Position numbers and translations under genes: made by a program. This document shows, in pieces, positions 36,663 through 45,177 of a stretch of 64,000 nt of DNA. Position 1 is the first letter of the stretch. Every line of letters starts with the position of its first letter. Source of the DNA: CAIQPS01 sp963843455 (lineage in GTDB: Bacteria > Actinomycetota > Thermoleophilia > RBG-16-64-13); the NCBI GenBank assembly GCA_963843455.1, contig CAWJKE010000007.1, positions 1-64,000 of the forward strand, in the 5' to 3' direction. The notes beneath the pieces are model-generated. The model was not told where the DNA came from, did not search any database, and saw nothing but the letters and a program-made list of their open reading frames with translations.

Positions 36663-37997
36663 ATGGCCGAAAAAGCTTGGGCGAACATGACTCCCGAGGA
36701 GAGACGCGCTTGGCGCGTCGATAAGTGGCGCAACCCCGACATCCCGTGGGCGAGCCCAGAGGCGGAAGCCGAATACAAGTCTCGGGTGGACCGGATCCTG
36801 GCGGCCATCAATCTGGAGAAGCCCGACCGGGTGCCCGTGCGTCTCAACATGGGCTTCTGGCCGGCCAAGAGTGGCGGGCTCACCACGTATGAGGCCATGA
36901 GCGACGGTCCGCGGGCGGTGAAGGCTTGGAAGGATTTCAACCTCAAGTTCCAACCCGACGCCTCGGTCGATCCTCTGCACAACACCGTGCCGGCCGCCAT
37001 GTTTGCCGCCCTCGAGTACAAGTTGTATTCGTGGCCCGGCCACGGCGTGTCGGAATCTGCCAGTTATCAGTACAACGAGAAGGAGTGGATGGTCGCTGAC
37101 GACTACGACCAGCTCATCTCCGACCCGACCGACTACCTGCTGCGCAACTACCTGCCCCGCACGGTCGGCGCCTTCGCCGGCTTCGGCGGACTTTCGTCGT
37201 TCTTCGACTATATCGAGCTGCCGTTCGTGTTCGGGCAGACCCTGGGCTGGGGCAGCGACGAGATGGTGGCCAGCTTGGAGAAGTTGACCGAGGCTGCGCG
37301 GATCGTGAACGGCTGGGCCAAGATCGTGTTCCCGGCCATGGGCGAAGTCATGGGCCTGGGATTCCCGCCGTTCGCCGGCTGCGCCACTAAGGCCCCCTTC
37401 GACATCCTCGGCGATACGCTCCGGGGCACCAAGGGCGTCATCATGGACATGTTCCGCTGCCCCGACAAAGTCCTGACCGCTTGCGACCGCTTGGTCCAAG
37501 TGGCGCTCGACTGGCCGCTCAAGAAGGTCAACCCGCCGGCCGTACCCATCTGCTTCATCCCGTTGCACAAGGGCGCCGACGGCTTCATGAGCGACGAGCA
37601 GTTCCACACCTTCTACTGGCCCACGCTCAAGAAGCTCATCGCCGGCTTGGTCGAAGAAGGCATGATCCCGCTGCTGTTCGCGGAGGGCCGCTACAACAGC
37701 AGGCTCGAAGCGATCATGGAGACGCCGAAGGCGTCGAGCATCTGGCTCTTCGACCAGACCGACATGGCTCGGGCCAAGGAGACGGTCGGAACGGTGTCGT
37801 GCATCCAGGGCAACGTCCCCCTATCGCTCATGCACGCGGGGACCTCCGCAGAGGTTGCGGAGCACACCCGCAAGCTCATTGATGTTGCGGGCAAAGACGG
37901 CGGCTTCATCCTCGACGTTGGCGCGGTGGCGGACGAGGGCAAAGACGAGAACCTGCTGACCATGGTCAACACGGCCAAGGAGTACGGCGTCTACTAG
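36663..37997 (+). CDS. URO-D-family corrinoid-dependent methyltransferase
   Basis: A 444-residue URO-D-fold methyltransferase (PDRVPVRLNMGFWP, YSWPGHGVSE, LGFPPFAG, PLHKGADGFMS, LFAEGRYNSRLE, GGFILDVGA). Given the corrinoid gene immediately upstream, it probably transfers a methyl group from an unknown donor, such as a methoxylated aromatic or methylated amine, to cobalt. The His-x-Cys zinc site of MtaA/MtbA-type enzymes is not seen; the equivalent place reads HKG. Intact, in contrast to its paralogue at 3633-4984. True heme-pathway URO-D is unlikely because of length and context. Confidence 0.85.
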   Translation: MAEKAWANMTPEERRAWRVDKWRNPDIPWASPEAEAEYKSRVDRILAAINLEKPDRVPVRLNMGFWPAKSGGLTTYEAMSDGPRAVKAWKDFNLKFQPDASVDPLHNTVPAAMFAALEYKLYSWPGHGVSESASYQYNEKEWMVADDYDQLISDPTDYLLRNYLPRTVGAFAGFGGLSSFFDYIELPFVFGQTLGWGSDEMVASLEKLTEAARIVNGWAKIVFPAMGEVMGLGFPPFAGCATKAPFDILGDTLRGTKGVIMDMFRCPDKVLTACDRLVQVALDWPLKKVNPPAVPICFIPLHKGADGFMSDEQFHTFYWPTLKKLIAGLVEEGMIPLLFAEGRYNSRLEAIMETPKASSIWLFDQTDMARAKETVGTVSCIQGNVPLSLMHAGTSAEVAEHTRKLIDVAGKDGGFILDVGAVADEGKDENLLTMVNTAKEYGVY

Positions 37998-38023
37998 ACG
38001 CGGTTGTCAAAGCGGCTGCGATC

Positions 38024-38065
38024 GAGATCGGCGGCGGGGCTGCTCGCGCGGCCCCGCCCGATCTC
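38024..38065 (+). repeat. GC-rich hairpin between methyltransferase and DUF1638 genes
   Basis: Arms GAGATCG (38024-38030) and CGATCTC (38059-38065), continued inward by GGCGGGGC / GCCCCGCC with a small bulge. No T tract follows, so it may be a leaky terminator or an mRNA-stabilising structure that sets the level of the downstream genes. Confidence 0.5.
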
Positions 38066-38094
38066 TCCCCGTCGCGCCGGATAGGAGTAGTTGG

Positions 38095-38865
38095 ATGCCG
38101 GGCAGAGTCATCCTGGCCTGCGAGATGATCGAAGACGAAGTCCGGCTGGCACTGGATTCGCTGCTGCCTGAGCAAAGGCCGGCCCTGATCTGGGTGGAGA
38201 GCGGTCTCCACGACCGTCCTGAGAGACTTCAGGCCTCGCTGAGCGAGTTGATCCGCCTGCTCGATGACGGCGCGATCGCCGGTCGGCCGGTCGCCGTTCC
38301 CTCGGTGCGGCCGGGGATGGGTCCGGCCGCCGAGCGTCGCGAGGAGGTAACGGTAGGGCCGGTGGACGAGGTCATCCTCGCCCTCGGGTTCTGCGGCAAC
38401 GCTCTCAAAGATCTCAGCGCCGAGCACCTGACCCTGTCTTTCCCGCGAGTGGACGACTGCGTCTCGCTTCTTCTCAACGATGGCTGTGTCCGGGAGGAGA
38501 TCAAGAGGAACCCGCGCTGCTACTACCTCACCCGGGGCTGGTTCAGCCACGAGAGTTCCATGATCAAGTCGTTCGACGAGTGGGACGAGCGCTATGGGCG
38601 CGAGCGAGCCGATGCGTTGCGGGCGACCATGTATGCCGGCTACGAGCAGGTCAATCTCATCGACACGCGGGCGTACGAGGTCGAGGAATGCCTGGACCAG
38701 AGCCAGGCCGTCGCCGACAGGCTCAACTTGCAACATGGAGTGGTTCGCGGCTCGGTGCAACTGCTTGAACGGCTGTTCAAAGGGGAGAGGGACAGCGAGA
38801 TTGTCGTCGTTCCTCCCCGGGAGAAGATAGGTTTCAACCACCTCTTCGGAGAAAGGGAATCATAA
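38095..38865 (+). CDS. DUF1638 family protein
   Basis: A 256-residue protein with the DUF1638 marks: ILACEMIEDEV near the start, LIWVESGLHDRPERL, LALGFCGNALKDL and FPRVDDCVSLLL. Function is unknown, but this family recurs beside corrinoid methyltransferases, suggesting a role in methyl transfer or corrinoid handling. Conserved Cys, His and Asp residues look metal-binding. GGAG sits 8 bases before the ATG; the next gene starts 2 bases after its stop. Confidence 0.85.
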   Translation: MPGRVILACEMIEDEVRLALDSLLPEQRPALIWVESGLHDRPERLQASLSELIRLLDDGAIAGRPVAVPSVRPGMGPAAERREEVTVGPVDEVILALGFCGNALKDLSAEHLTLSFPRVDDCVSLLLNDGCVREEIKRNPRCYYLTRGWFSHESSMIKSFDEWDERYGRERADALRATMYAGYEQVNLIDTRAYEVEECLDQSQAVADRLNLQHGVVRGSVQLLERLFKGERDSEIVVVPPREKIGFNHLFGERES

Positions 38866-38867
38866 AA

Positions 38868-39722
38868 GTGGAGACTCGAGTACTCAGCGCGAGCCGGGAA
38901 GTCATCATCGGCGGCGGGCGTCCGACCGTCCTTATCGGAGAACGCATCAATCCCACGGGCAAGAAGCGGCTGGCCGAAGCCCTTCGGGCCGGCGACCTGA
39001 GCGTCGTCCGCGAAGAGGCGCTGGCGCAGGTCGCGGCCGGCGCGGACATCCTGGATGTCAATGTGGGGGCGACCGGGGTCGACGAGATCGATATGCTGCC
39101 TCGCGCGGTTGAAGCCGTGGCCGGCGTCGTAGACGTCCCGCTCTGCATCGACAGCCGCAAGGTAAAGGCACTGGCGGCTGCGCTCGCCGTCTGCCCGGGC
39201 AGGCCTATCGTGAACTCTGTGACCGGCGAAGAGGCGTCACTTCAGGAGATCCTGCCTCTGGTCAAGGAGTTCGGTCTGCCGGTCATCGGCCTGACCCTGG
39301 ACGAGAAGGGGATACCCGCCGAAGCGTCGGCCAGGGTCGAGATAGCCTACCGCATAGTGGAGAGGGCGGAAGCGCTCGGTATCCCGCGCGAAGACGTGAT
39401 CATCGACTGCCTGACCCTTTCTTTGGGCGCCAACGTCAAGGCGGGGCTGGCTACCCTGGAGGCCACCCGCCGGGTGCGCGACGAACTGGAAGTCAACCAG
39501 ACGCAGGGGTGCAGCAACATCTCCCACGGTCTCCCGAACCGGCCTGTGCTCACCAGCGCCTACTTGGCAATCGCCATCGAGGCCGGTCTGACCTGTCCCA
39601 CCGTCGATGTCGCGCTGGTCCGGCAGGCCATTCTGTCGGCCGACCTTGTCCTCGGGCGGGATAACTACGCCATGCGCTTCATCCAGGCGTTCCGAGCGGC
39701 TCAGGCCGATTCTCAGAAGTAG
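38868..39722 (+). CDS. Methyl-THF:corrinoid methyltransferase (pterin-binding, MeTr-like)
   Basis: A 284-residue pterin-binding TIM barrel of the AcsE/MtrH/MtvA type. Signatures: LIGERINPTGKKRLAEAL (about 24-41), ADILDVNVGATG, CIDSRK, NSVTGEE, and NISHGLPNR. It should move the methyl group between the corrinoid protein and THF, closing the link from the URO-D enzyme to MetVF. GTG start with AAAGGGAA upstream. Last gene of the C1 unit. Confidence 0.9.
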   Translation: METRVLSASREVIIGGGRPTVLIGERINPTGKKRLAEALRAGDLSVVREEALAQVAAGADILDVNVGATGVDEIDMLPRAVEAVAGVVDVPLCIDSRKVKALAAALAVCPGRPIVNSVTGEEASLQEILPLVKEFGLPVIGLTLDEKGIPAEASARVEIAYRIVERAEALGIPREDVIIDCLTLSLGANVKAGLATLEATRRVRDELEVNQTQGCSNISHGLPNRPVLTSAYLAIAIEAGLTCPTVDVALVRQAILSADLVLGRDNYAMRFIQAFRAAQADSQK

Positions 39723-39850
39723 TCTGAGTCGCGCCGGCTACCGGTCGGTAGGTAGGGTTTCAGGACGGGGCGCTGGAGTGATACTGTAAGGGTGGTGGAT
39801 TACGGACAAGGGTGCCGCTTTGCGGCCCTAACATCAGCAAAGGGGGAACG

Positions 39851-41275
39851 ATGGCAGATAGGGTAGTTTCTCGACGCGAGTTCCTGAGAATAGCCGGCAT
39901 CGCCGGCGCGACAGTCGGCGTTGGCGCGGGTCTGGGCGGCCTAGTGGCAGCCTGCGGCGGTACCGAAGAGACGACCACGACCGCGGCCGGCGCGACAACC
40001 ACGGCGGCCGGGGCAACCACCACTACCGCCGCGGCCGGGTCCACGACGACGGTCGCGAGCGCCGAGATGGGCCGCGAGCTCAAGGTCGGCTGGGTCACAA
40101 TGACCACGGGCGTGTTTGCCGGTCTGAGCGAGCCGGACAACTTCCTTCTGGACATGTACAAGACGACCATCGGCGACGGCCTCGTCTGCGCCGACGGCAA
40201 GAAGCACCCTGTCACCTGGATCGTCAAGGACAGCCAGTCCGACACCGACCGCGCGGGCCAGGTGACGATCGATCTCATCACCAGTGACAAGCCGGACCTC
40301 GTCTTTGGCGGCATGACTCCGGTGGTCAACATCCCGGTGGGCCAGCAGTGCGAGGCGAACGGGACACCCTGCGTAACCTACGGGTGCCCCATGGAGCCGT
40401 GGTTCTTCGGGATGGGCGGGACGGACCCGAAGGTGGGCTTCAACTGGGCCTACAACGCGTTCTTCTCCGTCGGGGGCGACCTGAACCCCGTCTACGTTGG
40501 GCTGTTGGACCTCATTCAGACGAACAAGAAGGTCGCCTGCGTGTGGCCGAACGACCCCGACGGCACCGCCACGGCCGACACGAAGACCGGCATGCCGCCC
40601 GCGCTGGAAGCGGCCGGCTACACCGTCGTCAACCCGGGCCTCTTTACCCAGGGCACCCAGGATTTCTCGAGCATCATCAACAAGTTCAAAGCCGAGGGCT
40701 GCGAATGCCTGGTGGGTACCTGGAACCCGCCGGACTTCGCCAACTTCTGGAAGCAGTGTGTTCAGCAGGGCTTCAGCCCCAAGGCGACCGCCATCGCCCG
40801 AGCCATCCTGACTCGCCCGGACATGGACGCGGTGGGCGACATCGCCAATGGTCTGTGCCTCGAGGTGTGGTGGGAGAAGACCTGGCCGTTCACGTCTCCG
40901 GTCACGAAGCTCACCTGCCAGGGTATAGTCGACGCTTGGGACAAGGCCAATTCCCCGAAACCCTACACCCCGGCTCTGGGCCTGACGGGCGGCGGCGGTT
41001 TCGACTTGGTGGTCGACGTTCTCAGCCGCACCGCCAACCTCGACGATCCGAAATCGTACGTGGATGCGATCAAGGCGACCAACCTCCAGAGCATATTGGG
41101 TCCCATCAAGTTCGACGCCCCGTTCGCCAACTGCTCTCTCACCCCACTCGTGGGCGGGCAGTGGATCGGCAAAGTCGGCGCCTGGGAACGGTATGTGGTG
41201 GATAATTCGCACAATCCGGCCATCAATAAGACCGCCGACGTCGTTGACAGGACCACGATCCCTCCGGCAGCTTAG
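39851..41275 (+). CDS. ABC transporter substrate-binding lipoprotein, branched-chain amino-acid type
   Basis: A 474-residue periplasmic-binding-type protein (Peripla_BP_6, LivK-like). The N-terminus has a Tat-like SRREFLRIAG and a lipobox ending in AAC, then a Thr/Ala linker of about 30 residues with repeated TTTAAGA, and a binding domain (LKVGWVTMTTGVFAG, FGGMTPVVNIPVGQ). Ligand is unknown; LivK relatives also bind urea, amides and aromatic acids. The first gene of a K-G-F-H-M transporter set, after a 128-base gap from the C1 operon. GGGGG precedes the ATG. Confidence 0.9.
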   Translation: MADRVVSRREFLRIAGIAGATVGVGAGLGGLVAACGGTEETTTTAAGATTTAAGATTTTAAAGSTTTVASAEMGRELKVGWVTMTTGVFAGLSEPDNFLLDMYKTTIGDGLVCADGKKHPVTWIVKDSQSDTDRAGQVTIDLITSDKPDLVFGGMTPVVNIPVGQQCEANGTPCVTYGCPMEPWFFGMGGTDPKVGFNWAYNAFFSVGGDLNPVYVGLLDLIQTNKKVACVWPNDPDGTATADTKTGMPPALEAAGYTVVNPGLFTQGTQDFSSIINKFKAEGCECLVGTWNPPDFANFWKQCVQQGFSPKATAIARAILTRPDMDAVGDIANGLCLEVWWEKTWPFTSPVTKLTCQGIVDAWDKANSPKPYTPALGLTGGGGFDLVVDVLSRTANLDDPKSYVDAIKATNLQSILGPIKFDAPFANCSLTPLVGGQWIGKVGAWERYVVDNSHNPAINKTADVVDRTTIPPAA

Positions 41276-41317
41276 TAGTCGGAGCCCTGCGAATAGTTCG
41301 ACGCAAACAGTAGACCG

Positions 41318-42043
41318 GTGACGGTCATACTCGAGGCCAAGCGCCTCACGAAGTCATATGGCGGTGTGAGAGTGGTCGACGACCTGAGCGTCTCCCTCTT
41401 CGAGGGGGAGGCGCTCGGGGTCGTCGGCCCCAACGGTGCCGGCAAGACCACCATGATCAACCTGCTGACCGGCATCGTGCATCCCGACCAGGGCACTGTG
41501 ATCTTCGCCGGCCGCGACATCTCCGGCACTTCTCCGGACCAGCGTTGTCACCTCGGGCTGGGGCGGACCTATCAGATCCCCAAGCCTTTTGAAGGCATGA
41601 CCGTGTTCGAGAACGTGCTGGTCGGAGGCGCCTACGGACGCGGCCAGTCGGAGAAGGCCTCCTACGAGATCTGCGTTCGGGCGCTGCAGCGCACCTCCCT
41701 TTTGCCCCGGGCCAACGTGCTGGGCGAGTCGCTCAGCTTGCTCGAGCGCAAGCGGCTCGAACTCGCACGCGCGCTGGCCACCGAGCCCAAGGTGCTGCTA
41801 CTCGACGAGATCGCCGGCGGCCTTACCGAGCACGAGGTGCAGTCGCTCATCGAGACCATCAAGCAGTTACGCTCCGAAGGGATCACCATCATCTGGATCG
41901 AGCACATCGTGCACGCCCTTCTGGCGGTGGTCGACCGGCTCATGGCCCTCGATTTCGGCAAGCTGATAGCCGAAGGAGATCCGACGACCGTCATCAACAG
42001 CCCCGAGGTGCGCGACGTCTACATGGGAAGCATGGCGCCGTGA
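41318..42043 (+). CDS. livG: ABC transporter ATP-binding protein, LivG type
   Basis: A 241-residue ATPase: Walker A GPNGAGKTT (about 34-42), signature in SLLERKRLELARALA (the usual LSGGQ is replaced by LSLLE), Walker B VLLLDEIAGG, and the switch His in WIEHIVHALL. Pairs with LivF. GTG start. The degenerate signature motif is a normal feature of LivG-type subunits that read LSxGxQR, but here it is more divergent than usual. Confidence 0.9.
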   Translation: MTVILEAKRLTKSYGGVRVVDDLSVSLFEGEALGVVGPNGAGKTTMINLLTGIVHPDQGTVIFAGRDISGTSPDQRCHLGLGRTYQIPKPFEGMTVFENVLVGGAYGRGQSEKASYEICVRALQRTSLLPRANVLGESLSLLERKRLELARALATEPKVLLLDEIAGGLTEHEVQSLIETIKQLRSEGITIIWIEHIVHALLAVVDRLMALDFGKLIAEGDPTTVINSPEVRDVYMGSMAP

Positions 42044-42738
42044 GCCTGCTGGAGCTGGAGCACATCTCCTCGGGTTACGGCAAGTTCCAGGCCTTGTTCG
42101 ATGTCAACCTTCGGGTCGAGGAAAAGGAGACCCACGCGGTCATCGGGGCCAATGGGGCCGGCAAGTCGACCCTCCTTAAAACCATCTGCGGACTCATACA
42201 GACCGGTGCCGACCAGGTTCGTTTTGACGGCCAACCCATCGGTCAACTATCGCCCCACAAGCGTGTGGGTTTGGGAATCTCCTACGTGCCCGAGGGACGC
42301 TGGGTATTCCCAAGCCTCACCGTGAACGAGAACCTTCAGGTGGGGGCGCACTCACGCCGGCCGGGGATGTGGACTATCGACAAGGTCTACGAACTCTTTC
42401 CCCTGCTTTCCAGGCTACGCCAGCGGCAGGCGTTCAGTCTCTCCGGCGGTGAGCAGCAGGCTCTGGCCATCGGCCGCGGCCTCATGGCCAACCCGCGTCT
42501 GCTGTTGCTCGACGAGGTATCTCTGGGCCTGGCCCCCGTGGTCGTCGAGAAGATCTACGAGGCCATGCCGGCCATCGTCGGCTCCGGCACAACGGTCCTG
42601 CTGGTCGAGCAAGACGTGGGGCAGGCGATGAAGTTCGCCGACCGGGTCACGTGCATGCTGGAGGGGCGTCTGGTCCTCGAAGGCGCGCCCGGCGAGATCA
42701 GTCACGAAGCCATTTTCGCGGCCTACTTCGGAGTCTGA
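42040..42738 (+). CDS. livF: ABC transporter ATP-binding protein, LivF type
   Basis: A 232-residue ATPase: Walker A GANGAGKST (about 33-41), LSGGEQQALAIGRGLM signature, Walker B LLLLDEVSLGLAP, and the LVEQDVGQA switch region, all canonical LivF. The GTG start overlaps the livG stop (GTGA). Forms a heterodimer with LivG on LivHM. Confidence 0.92.
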   Translation: MSLLELEHISSGYGKFQALFDVNLRVEEKETHAVIGANGAGKSTLLKTICGLIQTGADQVRFDGQPIGQLSPHKRVGLGISYVPEGRWVFPSLTVNENLQVGAHSRRPGMWTIDKVYELFPLLSRLRQRQAFSLSGGEQQALAIGRGLMANPRLLLLDEVSLGLAPVVVEKIYEAMPAIVGSGTTVLLVEQDVGQAMKFADRVTCMLEGRLVLEGAPGEISHEAIFAAYFGV

Positions 42739-42739
42739 G

Positions 42740-43606
42740 ATGGTCTGGGCGAACGACATCATCCAAGGGATCCTCTTAGGCGGCCTGTACGCGTTGTTCG
42801 CGGCCGGTCTGGCGCTCGTGTTCGGGGTCATGAAGCTGGTCAACCTGGCCCATGGCGACTTCAGCATCATGGCCGCCTACATCGCGCTGGTCCTCGTGAC
42901 CGCGCTCGGAATCAACCCGTTCTACACCCTCATCCTCGTGATGATCATAATGGCCGTGTTTGGCTACGCGATTCAGCGCGGTTTGTTCAACTTCGCCATG
43001 GACGCGGGCCCGATGCAGGCGATCTTGGCCACCTTCGGGGTGGCCATCATCATCCAGAACGTGCTGCTCGAGGCCTTTACGGCCAACAGCAAAGGGCTGG
43101 ACGCGGGTAGGATCGAGAACCAGTCCATCCGGATCAGCGACCAGGTGGTCATCGGCTGGTTCCCGCTGGTCACTCTCATCGTGTCGGTGGTGGTACTTCT
43201 CGGGCTGCAGTTCTTCCTGGGCCGCACCCGGATGGGAAGGGCCTTCCGCGCGACCGCCGATAACCAGCGGGCCGCGCAGCTCATGGGTATCGACAACCGC
43301 CATCTGTACGGGATGGCCATGGCCGTCGCCCTTGCCATCGTGGCAATCGGTGGCGTGTTCATCGGAATACGCACCACTTTCAGCTCCGGCGCCGGTCCGG
43401 CCAACCTGATCTTCGCCTATGAAGCGGTGATCATCGGGGGCCTCGGCTCCCTTTGGGGGACGTTGGTCGGCGGCATCGTGCTGGGAATCGCGCAGGTTCT
43501 TGGTGAGCATGTCCACGCGGGGTGGGGGATCCTTTTCGGCCACCTGGTCTTCCTGGCGATCCTGGCGTTCAGACCGCAAGGCCTCTTCGCGAAGTCGGTG
43601 CAGTGA
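42740..43606 (+). CDS. livH: Branched-chain amino-acid ABC permease, LivH type
   Basis: A 288-residue membrane permease with about eight helices. Family blocks: GLYALFAAGLALVFGVMKLVNLAHGDF at the start, GRTRMGRAFRATADNQRAAQLMGI (the EAA-type coupling loop) and GGLGSLWGTLVGGIVLG. Its TGA overlaps the ATG of livM. Unlike the common K-H-M-G-F order, the permeases follow the ATPases here. Confidence 0.92.
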   Translation: MVWANDIIQGILLGGLYALFAAGLALVFGVMKLVNLAHGDFSIMAAYIALVLVTALGINPFYTLILVMIIMAVFGYAIQRGLFNFAMDAGPMQAILATFGVAIIIQNVLLEAFTANSKGLDAGRIENQSIRISDQVVIGWFPLVTLIVSVVVLLGLQFFLGRTRMGRAFRATADNQRAAQLMGIDNRHLYGMAMAVALAIVAIGGVFIGIRTTFSSGAGPANLIFAYEAVIIGGLGSLWGTLVGGIVLGIAQVLGEHVHAGWGILFGHLVFLAILAFRPQGLFAKSVQ

Positions 43607-44697
43607 TGGCCGAGCCCTTGAAAGTCGAGCGCTCCACGCGGACGAGCCGGATTGCCCTCCCGGTGGCGGCGGTCATCGTCATCGGGGCAGCCACCGTCCC
43701 GGCCTGGGGTTCGTCGGCGATGATGAAGCAGTCCGTCACGCTCCTCACCCTTATCGCGCTTGCTCAGATGTGGAACCTGCTTGCGGGATACGCGGGGCTG
43801 GTCTCCGTGGGGCAGCAGGCCTACATTGGGATCGGGGCCTACACCCTCTGGGTCTTCTCCGAGAAGGTGGGGCTGAATCCCTTCGCGTGCGTCGTTGTGG
43901 CCGGCTTCGTGGCGGCGCTGTTTGCCGTACCTACGGCCAGGCTTGCCTTCCGCCTGCACGGGGGGTATTTCGCCGTCGGCACCTGGGTGATTGCCGAGGT
44001 ATACAGGCTTCTCGTGACTCAGATCTCCTGGCTGGGCGGGGGATCGGGGGTCGGCGTGAACAGCGCGGGACAAGTGGCACGCCAGACCCGGGAAATGACC
44101 GTCTTCTGGCTTGCTCTGGGAGTGGCTGTGGGCTCCATAGTGCTGGTGTATCTGCTTCTGCGGTCGCGGCGTGGGCTCGCGCTCACTGCCATCCGCGATG
44201 ACGAAACCGGAGCCCGAGGGCTGGGAGTGAACGTGCATCGGTCCAAGCTCTGGGTTTACATCATTGTGGCGTTTGGAACCGGTATGACCGGCGCGGTGAT
44301 CTACCTCAATCTTCTGAGGATCTTGCCCGAGGCGGCCTTCAGCCTCAACTGGAGCGCCTTGATGATCTTCGCCGTGATCATCGGTGGGCTGGGGACGATC
44401 GAAGGACCTATAGTGGGCGCCGCGGTCTTTTTTGCGCTGCAACAACTGCTGTCTGACTACGGGAGCTGGTATCTGATACTGATCGGGGCACTTGCCGCGG
44501 GAATAGTGGTGTTCGCCCAGAAAGGGCTCTGGGGAACTATCGCGCGCAAGTGGCCCATCGATCTCTTCCCCGTGCGGCGGCGGCTGTGCCTGGAGACGGT
44601 CTGCCTGCCGGAGGAGACGCCGAAGGCGTCCGCCGAGGAGCCGGGCGGATACTCGGCAGGCGATTTCGAGTCCCCCGGCGAGCCTCGCGCGGACTAG
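43606..44697 (+). CDS. livM: Branched-chain amino-acid ABC permease, LivM type
   Basis: A 363-residue membrane permease with about nine helices; blocks AQMWNLLAGYAGLVSVGQQAYIGIGAY, RSRRGLALTAIRDDETGARGLGV and IIGGLGTIEGPIVGAAVFF are typical. The last 45 residues are an acidic, Pro/Gly-rich cytoplasmic tail not found in most LivM. Overlaps livH at TGATG. Confidence 0.9.
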   Translation: MAEPLKVERSTRTSRIALPVAAVIVIGAATVPAWGSSAMMKQSVTLLTLIALAQMWNLLAGYAGLVSVGQQAYIGIGAYTLWVFSEKVGLNPFACVVVAGFVAALFAVPTARLAFRLHGGYFAVGTWVIAEVYRLLVTQISWLGGGSGVGVNSAGQVARQTREMTVFWLALGVAVGSIVLVYLLLRSRRGLALTAIRDDETGARGLGVNVHRSKLWVYIIVAFGTGMTGAVIYLNLLRILPEAAFSLNWSALMIFAVIIGGLGTIEGPIVGAAVFFALQQLLSDYGSWYLILIGALAAGIVVFAQKGLWGTIARKWPIDLFPVRRRLCLETVCLPEETPKASAEEPGGYSAGDFESPGEPRAD

Positions 44698-44739
44698 CCG
44701 GCAGGATGGCGGGGCGCGAGCCGTGATCTGGCGACGCTG

Positions 44740-45177
44740 ATGCGGCGCGGGCCCGCCGAACATCACGCCGCCGAGATCCCTCCCGGCGCCAAAGTGCCCG
44801 CCGATATCTCTCTCCGCGCCGTCGGCCCTCAGAACTGGCGCGCCTGCGCCCTTTGCCACTATGGCGGCATCTGGCACCCGCTGGCCGTGTACGCCGCCGA
44901 TCAGGTGGTGGGGTTCGCGATGTGGGCCTTCGATCCGGGCGACCAAAGCGGGTGGGTCGGGGGGTTGACGGTCGACGCTGAGCGGCAAGGCCAGGGCATC
45001 GGTCGGGTCGCGATGGAGCGTTTGCTCGTTCGGCTGCGGGACGAGCAACTTTGCAGTTCGGCCGCCCTCAGCTATCAGCCCACCAACTTGCGGGCGAAGG
45101 GTCTCTATGCCTCGTTGGGCTTCGCCGAGACAGGGGAGATGGAAGACGACGAACTGGTGGCGAGGTTGGGCCTGTGA
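44740..45177 (+). CDS. GNAT-family N-acetyltransferase
   Basis: A 145-residue single-domain acetyltransferase. The acetyl-CoA loop is ERQGQGIGRVAM (about 87-98), preceded by GLTVDA, and the C-terminal LYASLGFAETGE block is typical of small-molecule or polyamine acetyltransferases. Substrate unknown; an amino acid or amine taken up by the adjacent ABC transporter is possible. Its TGA overlaps the GTG of the regulator that follows. Confidence 0.8.
   Translation: MRRGPAEHHAAEIPPGAKVPADISLRAVGPQNWRACALCHYGGIWHPLAVYAADQVVGFAMWAFDPGDQSGWVGGLTVDAERQGQGIGRVAMERLLVRLRDEQLCSSAALSYQPTNLRAKGLYASLGFAETGEMEDDELVARLGL

Noticed and set aside
36663..37997. Heme-pathway uroporphyrinogen decarboxylase (hemE)
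   Set aside because: Length is about 90 residues over HemE, and the neighbours are a corrinoid protein, DUF1638 and methyl-THF methyltransferase.
43417..45048. 543-codon minus-strand frame opposite livHM and the GNAT gene
   Set aside because: Composition is Pro/His/Gly-rich without hydrophobic pattern; it covers three well-supported plus-strand genes.
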